From: Clostridium sp. JN-9
GTDB lineage: Bacteria > Bacillota > Clostridia > Clostridiales > Clostridiaceae
Assembly: GCF_004103695.1 (NCBI RefSeq)
Contig: NZ_CP035280.1
Span: 2,480,001 to 2,544,000 of the forward strand
Direction of reading: 5' to 3'
Length of the DNA stretch: 64,000 nt
The notes below the pieces were generated by a model. It did no database searches. It saw only the letters and a program-made list of their open reading frames with translations, and was not told where the DNA came from. Positions 58,428 to 64,000 of this stretch are shown piece by piece (position 1 is the stretch's first letter; each line of letters starts with the position of its first letter). Position numbers and translations under genes: made by a program.

Positions 58428-58789
58428 TTTCTTCATCTCCTATTAAAGCCATAATATAATACCGTTCCCCACATTGTTGATTATTGCTCAATGTCAATGC
58501 GCATCATAATAAAACTAGTTGTGAATTCCAGGTAACAGGTACCTTAGATTCCAGATTTGATGCATAGAATTTTGATTTGGTCATCAATTCTCAATGTCAT
58601 CACCAACTAATTCAAAGTTTAAATATATATGTTTAAACTGTCAACTTCATTGTTTACTAAAATCACTGGAAAGTGAGGTTATATATTACAAATAAAATGA
58701 ACCTACACCTTTACGTTAAGATAGAACATTTATATAACCTATAATTCGCTTTTTCTAACTGATGCAACGCTTTATAAAAATTTAATGAA
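58428..58789. other. Gene-free stretch with one R2 copy
   Basis: Contains an R2 3' block (AATTCCAGGTAACAGGTACCTTAG, 58515-58540, first 20 bases typical) with no adjacent gene end, and a palindrome AGTTTAAA..TTTAAACT (58615-58638). No open frame or promoter is convincing. Confidence 0.5.
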
Positions 58790-59644
58790 CTAAAGTATAC
58801 ATTTATAACATTTATATTTATCTTTAATCTCAAAGCCTGCATTCAAAGCAGAATTTAATTCACCAGTACAATTTTCCTCAATAAAATATACAATTTCCTC
58901 TATTGCACCAAATTCATTATATAATTGCATCAATAATTCATTAATTAAAATACTTTCAATACCCTTATTTTTATATTCTTCATCAACAAATAAGCCAAAA
59001 ACCTCTGATATGTCTTTGTATGCCTTAGCAAAAATGCTTGCATGAATCGCTTCATCTTGTCTAAAAACAAATATTCGAAAATGTTCTATATCCTTTTGCA
59101 AGTTTTTGCTATTATAATACATTTCTAAGGGAATAGCATATTTGTCATGAAACGTAGCATATTCTTCAAAAGAACTTCTATTAACCTTTTCTACCAAATC
59201 ATGTTTTTGATTTATATTCGATTCTAAATTATATAATCTGGTATCAATACTAGATTCGATACATTTAAAATTTTTTTTCTTAAAATATTGATTTGCATTT
59301 TTATTAGTAATAGGAACGCCTATAAGTAGTTCATATCCAGCTAATTTCTTACTTATATAGCCAATCAATTCCTCTGCAATTTGATTATAATCTCCTTCTA
59401 TTAAAAATTCTGTTGTTTGTGCATATTTTTCATCACAATCCCACTGATAAACACAAACTCCACATAATATATTCTGCCGATAGCAAGCTATTATATTTTT
59501 ATTATCTAAACTGATAGCTTTTTCAATTTCTTCTTTGATCTCTTTCATTGATTTTTTTCTTGGATAACTAGCATGCAAATTATTCTGACTTAATTTCCAT
59601 ACAAAATCAATTACTTCCTCTAATCTATAAATTGTTTTTATCAT
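58790..59644 (-). CDS. Two-domain GNAT-like acetyltransferase
   Basis: 284 residues. The C-terminal half has the GNAT core: IHASIFAKAYKDISEVFGLF, VDEEYKNKGIESILINELLM (acetyl-CoA loop) and LNSALNAGFEIKDKYKCYKC. The N-terminal half (KNIIACYRQNILCGVCVYQW; EYPINK-less QIAEELIGYISKKL) is probably a degenerate second GNAT domain. AAACAATGATAAAA at the start; the ribosome site is weak. Substrate unknown. Confidence 0.75.
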   Translation of the reverse strand: MIKTIYRLEEVIDFVWKLSQNNLHASYPRKKSMKEIKEEIEKAISLDNKNIIACYRQNILCGVCVYQWDCDEKYAQTTEFLIEGDYNQIAEELIGYISKKLAGYELLIGVPITNKNANQYFKKKNFKCIESSIDTRLYNLESNINQKHDLVEKVNRSSFEEYATFHDKYAIPLEMYYNSKNLQKDIEHFRIFVFRQDEAIHASIFAKAYKDISEVFGLFVDEEYKNKGIESILINELLMQLYNEFGAIEEIVYFIEENCTGELNSALNAGFEIKDKYKCYKCIL

Positions 59645-59745
59645 TGTTTATACCCCACTTATCATTAATATTTTAAATTCCTATTTAGCTTAAAGTTAGT
59701 AACTATTCATATAAAACATAATTTATTTAACATCAAATGTCATAC

Positions 59746-60244
59746 TCATAATATGTATAACAACTCACTTAAGTTTGCAATTTCTTTATCAGGAATGTAT
59801 TCAATTGTCTTGGGTTTCTGCATTGCACCAAAACCTTGCTTAATCCATATTGTTTTCATTCCAATGGTTTTTGCTGGGAATATATCATTGTCTAAACGAT
59901 CCCCAACCATTATTGTTTCAGAAGCATTATATCCTGATTGCTTAACAGCTATTTGAAAGAGTTTGGTATCGGGTTTCATAATTTGATAATCCCATGATGA
60001 AATTATAAATGAAAAATACTTTAAAATTCCCCATGAGCTTAATCTGGTCGTAAGCCCATCCGTTTGATTGGCAATGATGCCAAGTTTATGCTTGAATAAT
60101 TTCCTCATATATTTGCTCTGGAGAAAGTCCAAGCATTTTAGCTTCCTCAATTTCTGCCTGCTCCATACATCTTTGTTTCCATACATCATCCTCATTTATC
60201 AATGTATATCCAATATCGAAGAATATACATTTTATATTTTTCAT
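59746..60244 (-). pseudogene. HAD-superfamily hydrolase with internal deletion
   Basis: The first frame from ATG 60244 (AGGTGAAGAA upstream) has HAD motif I (CIFFDIGYTLINEDDVW) and ends at TAA 60086 after YEEIIQA. The rest is in another frame: KLGIIANQTDGLTTRLSSWG (motif II region), DYQIMKPDTKLFQIA (motif III lysine) and TIMVGDRLDNDIFPAKTIGM (motif IV). The roughly 40-50 residue cap segment expected between EEIIQA and KLGIIAN is missing. An internal deletion plus frame change is therefore more likely than a single miscalled base. Confidence 0.85.
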
Positions 60245-60322
60245 TTCTTCACCTCTATTTTTTGTACACTTCAACCCATTTGCCATACTTGAAAATGTAG
60301 AAGCAAAAATTGTAACCCCCCC

Positions 60323-60844
60323 CTATTTCCTTCTCCTGATGTAATCATCATAAGTAATCCTAAATGCTAATTGTGTAGTTCTTTCACCAGTAAAAATGTT
60401 TTTTTCCAAAGAATCATCCTTTTCATTTCTAATAAAACATAATTTATTTAACATTTTAAAAGATTTTATATTATCTTCATAGCATCCTGCTGCTATTTCA
60501 TTTAGATGATAATTTGTAAAGCAAAATTCCATGGCCAAGCTAAATGCTTTAGTACCATAGCCTTTACATCTATATGGCTTATATATCCATATGGCCAAGT
60601 CTGGATTTGCCACATCAGAACATAAGCGGACAGTACCTACAGAGCATCTTTTTTCTTTTGAAATAATGCTTGCCCAAAAACGGTATTTATCAATATTAAA
60701 ATTGCAGAATTCCTCAAAATTTTTATCAAAAATACTATTAAAGCCTTTTTGGGTTTCTATGTCATTCCAGCAGTCATACATATCCTTATCATCTTCATGT
60801 CTATACCTTACTAAACTAATTTTATCATCTTTTATATATATCAT
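60323..60844 (-). CDS. GNAT family acetyltransferase (RimJ/RimL type)
   Basis: 173 residues from ATG 60844 (GGAGG 5 bases upstream). Features: ISLVRYRHEDDKDMYDCWND at the start, LAIWIYKPYRCKGYGTKAFS (acetyl-CoA loop RxxGxG), and EIAAGCYEDNIKSFKMLNKL. It probably acetylates a protein N-terminus or small amine. It stands alone. Confidence 0.88.
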   Translation of the reverse strand: MIYIKDDKISLVRYRHEDDKDMYDCWNDIETQKGFNSIFDKNFEEFCNFNIDKYRFWASIISKEKRCSVGTVRLCSDVANPDLAIWIYKPYRCKGYGTKAFSLAMEFCFTNYHLNEIAAGCYEDNIKSFKMLNKLCFIRNEKDDSLEKNIFTGERTTQLAFRITYDDYIRRRK

Positions 60845-60920
60845 TTTTACCTCCAAATAAGAAGCAATACTTACTTCTCACTCCTTTGCTGCTGCGGCAC
60901 AATAGTAAGAATACTCAGTC

Positions 60921-61589
60921 TTAAAATTCTTTGAAAAGATTGTTAAAGAGAACTTCTATTTGCGAATCGACTTTAAATTCTTTGCAAAATTTATTAAAAA
61001 TACTCTTAATATCATCTTCAAAGTTATTATTAAAACTTAAATCAGTAATATTCAATGAAATAAGATTCTCTTTAATTTCTTCTAACAAATCATATGCACT
61101 GTCAGTTTTATTAGATAGATACTTTATAGTTCCTCTATGCAGTAACCTTAATACCTTATACCATTCTGGTCTATTAGGTATGTAATTAGATTCTACTTGG
61201 TTTCTTATAATTTCTTTATTATCAATGATAAAGTTTGCATCATATTTCAAAAGAACTGTACTGTTTATCAAATCTTCTTGTGAAATCGTTTCTCTTATAT
61301 CTAAATCTACAGCAGTGGTATCTTGATAAACCAAGATTATAATACCTTTGGGATTTTCAGTAAAGTTCGTCATTACTGGAGTACCATAAAGTGCAATTAT
61401 TTCATCAACTTTAGTGCAATCTAAATCACCTAAAATTATTAAATCAATATCTGAGAATCTTGTTGCTGTACCTTTCGCTAAGGAACCTTTCAAAATCATT
61501 GAAAATCCATTATCTTTACAAAATTCATAGATACATTCAATATAAGCTTTATAATTTGGTGAAGGATAATTTATATCAAAATCAAACAT
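60921..61589 (-). CDS. Nucleotidyltransferase-domain protein
   Basis: 222 residues from ATG 61589 (AGAAAGGAAAG upstream). The polymerase-beta-like core is MILKGSLAKGTATRFSDIDL (GS..G..SDxDL), with a third acidic residue in TTAVDLDIRET. The C-terminal 100 residues are helical (WYKVLRLLHRGTIKYLSNKT), as in aminoglycoside or lincosamide nucleotidyltransferases and their uncharacterised relatives. It may adenylylate a small molecule or protein; the target is unknown. Confidence 0.82.
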   Translation of the reverse strand: MFDFDINYPSPNYKAYIECIYEFCKDNGFSMILKGSLAKGTATRFSDIDLIILGDLDCTKVDEIIALYGTPVMTNFTENPKGIIILVYQDTTAVDLDIRETISQEDLINSTVLLKYDANFIIDNKEIIRNQVESNYIPNRPEWYKVLRLLHRGTIKYLSNKTDSAYDLLEEIKENLISLNITDLSFNNNFEDDIKSIFNKFCKEFKVDSQIEVLFNNLFKEF

Positions 61590-61669
61590 AATACTTTCCT
61601 TTCTAAAAGTAGTAAATGTTTCGTCATACCTTACCGCTGTGACAGATAACATGAAGATTATGAAATAAA

Positions 61670-61846
61670 TTATTCCTTTGCTTTTATATATTTATCTGCT
61701 AAAAAATCTCCAATAAGTAGTAATGGTGCAACTATAACTAAAAACATTGCTAAACCAATATCATATCTAATTCTAACGTAGTTAGCAATGAAAAATGATA
61801 AGCAAGTCCACAGAATTTTAAATATCCAAAATACATACTTTATCAT
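61670..61846 (-). CDS. 58-residue two-helix membrane protein
   Basis: ATG at 61846 with GAGGTGGG 7 bases upstream, TAA at 61670. Two hydrophobic helices (YVFWIFKILWTCLSFFIANY; GLAMFLVIVAPLLLIGDFLA) joined by a basic loop (VRIRYD), ending DKYIKAKE. It has good coding character and a strong ribosome site. No family recognised. Confidence 0.65.
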   Translation of the reverse strand: MIKYVFWIFKILWTCLSFFIANYVRIRYDIGLAMFLVIVAPLLLIGDFLADKYIKAKE

Positions 61847-61904
61847 ATCTTTCCCACCTCTTCTATGATTCGTACTAATTTACCGCTGTGGCACATAAGA
61901 TAAA

Positions 61905-62110
61905 TTTTGCGATACAAAACTCTTACAGTTAAAAGTTATAAGTGGGAAGTTTATAGTTATTGATGATTTTCCTCCGTTACACTACGTAAAATCTTTAATT
62001 TATACAAGTTAGCAAAACAAGCCTAAAAAATGAATTAGTTTTGTGACGTAAGGAGGAAAACTCACCTTCACTCTTAACTCTTAACCTTTAACTTTTAACT
62101 GTAAAATTGT
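61905..62110 (-). repeat. R1 dispersed repeat, copy with internal deletion
   Basis: Minus-orientation R1 lacking most of the GTTTTGCTGAAGCAAAAC hairpin (AAGTTAGCAAAACAAGCC only), with heptamer units at its distal end. It is followed by ACTGTAAAATTGTATCACCATTGATTG, as at 30370 (first 20 bases identical). Confidence 0.83.
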
Positions 62111-62182
62111 ATCACCATTGATTGCCACTGCGATACAGTAATTTAAAGGAGATACACATCGTCATTTCATAAATCTATTTTT

Positions 62183-62280
62183 TTAAGTAAGAACTAAGAA
62201 GTAAGAGTTTATACAAAATTCAGCAAAGCTGAATTTTTACCGTAACTATTACCTCTTACCTCTTAGTTATTAGTTATTAA
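62183..62280. repeat. R3 repeat: long imperfect palindrome
   Basis: AAGTAAGAACTAAGAAGTAA arm, AATTCAGC/GCTGAATT hairpin core, and a complementary TTACCTCTTACCTCTTAGTT arm. Same design as 44441-44520. Confidence 0.72.
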
Positions 62281-62394
62281 TTACACATCCTTACATATTT
62301 ACTATTATATAATATAATAGTAATATATTCATTAATTTATTGAAACTTTCTATGCAGGTTTTGAATCTTATTGTTGTTGAAAGGAAGTGTGGAG

Positions 62395-62922
62395 ATGGAA
62401 GACAAGATGGATGCCTTTATGATACCTAAGAGTATCAAGGAAGGAAACATTCAGGTTCTTTTAGTATGGATAGATATAAATAAACAAAAGTTCTATAGAA
62501 TGAGCTGGGCATATCTCAAGAATAATACAGATGTTGAAGATGCATTTCATAATACCATAATTAAGGTGTTTGAAAATATTAACAAACTTAAAAATGAGCA
62601 AGCCTTTGAAGGATGGTTTATTTCAATACTGTTAAACGAGTGTAGGAAAATATTGAGAGATAAACGGAGGGTTCAGCCATCACAGTATATTGAGTTTGGC
62701 AATACAGTTTGCGGCTTAGAAGATTCCGCTGAAAGTCTGGATCTTATGGATGGACTTAATAACATTCATGAGGAATATAGAGAACTTATAATTCTAAAGT
62801 ATTACAGCGGGTATTCACAAAAGGAGATTGCAGAAATTTTAAACATGCCTCTCGGAACTGTTAAGACAAAGATATATAGAGGATTAAAGATGCTTAGAGA
62901 TATATTGGGAAGGGAGGATTAG
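62395..62922 (+). CDS. ECF-type RNA polymerase sigma factor
   Basis: 175 residues from ATG 62395 (AAAGGAAG 8-15 bases upstream). Region 2: FYRMSWAYLKNNTDVEDAFH. Region 4: YRELIILKYYSGYSQKEIAE and GTVKTKIYRGLKMLRDIL. It directs a stress or envelope regulon and is held by the anti-sigma factor encoded 2 bases downstream. The pair is probably autoregulated. Confidence 0.93.
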   Translation: MEDKMDAFMIPKSIKEGNIQVLLVWIDINKQKFYRMSWAYLKNNTDVEDAFHNTIIKVFENINKLKNEQAFEGWFISILLNECRKILRDKRRVQPSQYIEFGNTVCGLEDSAESLDLMDGLNNIHEEYRELIILKYYSGYSQKEIAEILNMPLGTVKTKIYRGLKMLRDILGRED

Positions 62923-62924
62923 TC

Positions 62925-64000
62925 ATGGAGTGTGATGACATTAGACTAAAATTTATAGATTATTTGGACAACAATTTGACTGCTGAAGATGAAAAAAAGC
63001 TTGTTGATCATATTGAAGGCTGTGAGGAATGCAGAAAAGAATTAGAAAGCCTTAAAAAATTAGTAAATGAGATTAATGAAAATGCAGAAAATATAAGTGT
63101 ACCTGAAGATTTTATGGATAATATCGGGCAAAGGGCTTTAAAAATAGGTCCTCCAGTTATAAAGAAGAAAAAAGCACCTTTTAAAATACTTCTTATTGCT
63201 GCAGCTATTTTAATTATGTCTATGGCTACTGTATTTGCAACTAAAAATCCAATGGCTGAACTTATAAAGCTCATGAATCCTGAACCACGAATCACTAATA
63301 CAGTTAATAATGGAGTAGGCAAAAGACTTAATATATCAAAAACTGATAAGAATATTAAAATTACCATAACTGATGTGGTGGCAGATGATATTCAAACCCT
63401 GATATCTTATAAGATAGAGGATTTAAATAATGGGAAAGAATACAACATAAGGTTTGACGACGGAATAATAATTAAGGAAAGATGGGGAAATCAAATTAAG
63501 GATACCAATATAGAAATGTATACCTCCTTATTCAACAATGAAGGTAAAGGTATTCTCACCTTATTTCCTATTGATACTGATAATAAAACCATAAACCTTT
63601 CTTTTACCAAGCTTGAAGCCAAAACAGGTGACACTACGGAAATAATAGATGGAAACTGGAATTTTCAGATTCCCATTAAAAAGTATCAAGGCAAAAGCTA
63701 CAATATTAATGCGACCATAAAAGCTGATGACTATGTAATTAATTTCACTAAGATAACTATATCTCCTACTCTTACTAAAATTAACTTTAACTGCAGTAAT
63801 GGAGGCAAGAAAAATGAAAGAATAAATGATTTGGAAGATATAAGAATAGTTGCTGATGGTAAAGAATATAAGCCCTACAACTTTGGACATGAAAGCTGGA
63901 TCCCATATTCAACTGTGGGTTATGGGGATAAAGAAATGACCTTTGACTCCATGTACTTTGACAATCCCAAGAATGTAGAAATAAAGGTTAACAGGATAAG
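62925..64000 (+). CDS. Zinc-finger anti-sigma factor with DUF4179-like extracellular domain (partial)
   Basis: Starts at ATG 62925 and runs open past the window end; more than 358 residues. The N-terminal anti-sigma zinc finger KKLVDHIEGCEECRKELESL (HxxxCxxC) binds the preceding sigma factor. One membrane helix (FKILLIAAAILIMSMATVFA) is followed by an extracellular part beginning with NPMAELIKLMNPEPR, as in DUF4179 proteins. AGGGAGG overlaps the sigma-factor end, so translation is coupled. The signal sensed is unknown. Confidence 0.9.
   Translation, partial: MECDDIRLKFIDYLDNNLTAEDEKKLVDHIEGCEECRKELESLKKLVNEINENAENISVPEDFMDNIGQRALKIGPPVIKKKKAPFKILLIAAAILIMSMATVFATKNPMAELIKLMNPEPRITNTVNNGVGKRLNISKTDKNIKITITDVVADDIQTLISYKIEDLNNGKEYNIRFDDGIIIKERWGNQIKDTNIEMYTSLFNNEGKGILTLFPIDTDNKTINLSFTKLEAKTGDTTEIIDGNWNFQIPIKKYQGKSYNINATIKADDYVINFTKITISPTLTKINFNCSNGGKKNERINDLEDIRIVADGKEYKPYNFGHESWIPYSTVGYGDKEMTFDSMYFDNPKNVEIKVNRI

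Noticed and set aside
1-64000. tRNA, rRNA, prophage or complete insertion sequence
   Set aside because: No cloverleaf or rRNA sequence, no phage structural genes and no transposase or integrase could be recognised on either strand.

Overview
The window is AT-rich, gene-dense DNA of a low-GC Gram-positive anaerobe. Gene content (oligoendopeptidase F, a 2-enoate-reductase-like OYE, Wood-type PTS operons, LevR-class sigma-54 activator, DUF969/DUF979, choline-binding-type cell-wall repeats), strong AGGAGG ribosome binding sites and many dispersed short repeats point to a Clostridium sensu stricto chromosome. No rRNA, tRNA, CRISPR array, complete IS or prophage was seen.

Layout. 0-4.6 kb: small L7/L12-like protein, endonuclease IV, a frameshifted cation diffusion facilitator under an apparent NiCo (czcD) riboswitch, and an Nramp-related transporter overlapping a PRC-barrel gene. 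4.7-8.5 kb: a redox operon (AhpD-like protein, lipoyl-domain dihydrolipoyl dehydrogenase, lipoate ligase) beside a MarR-family gene whose eighth codon is an in-frame UGA followed by a SECIS-like hairpin. 8.7-14 kb: cell-wall-binding lipoprotein (frameshifted), MATE exporter, a small membrane protein with an elaborate leader, GNAT, a TPR remnant. 14-22.7 kb: OYE/enoate reductase, and an M14 peptidase-DUF969-DUF979-pcp operon divergent from a TetR gene. 22.8-27.3 kb: alpha-glucoside PTS with GH4 phospho-alpha-glucosidase and a frameshifted RpiR regulator. 27.5-30.1 kb: membrane proteins, a lipoprotein and an MFS exporter. 30.9-43.7 kb: a sulfur-acquisition block (two YeeE/YedE systems, TusA, CoA-disulfide reductase-rhodanese, taurine-type ABC transporter, LysR) plus pepF, bracketed by an inverted repeat pair, each end of which carries a small type I toxin-antitoxin-like locus. 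43.9-53.6 kb: GNAT, YbaK, then one long operon driven by a textbook sigma-54 promoter: cellobiose-type PTS, 6-phospho-beta-glucosidase, its LevR/CelR-type activator, and the muropeptide genes murK and mupG. 53.9-61.8 kb: a patchwork of small monocistronic genes, several broken, including folT with a THF riboswitch. 62.4 kb to the end: ECF sigma factor and its zinc-finger anti-sigma factor, cut by the window edge.

The most interesting signals are regulatory: the candidate selenocysteine-containing MarR gene tied to a thiol/lipoate redox operon; three small membrane-protein loci whose Shine-Dalgarno sequences are locked in hairpins or face antisense RNAs, two of them sharing one repeated antisense promoter; two riboswitches; and a dispersed repeat that supplies the in-frame stop codon of at least five unrelated genes.

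Caution: at least six genes are interrupted by frameshift, nonsense or deletion. Two of the frameshifts lie in A/T homopolymers, so sequence error cannot be excluded for those.
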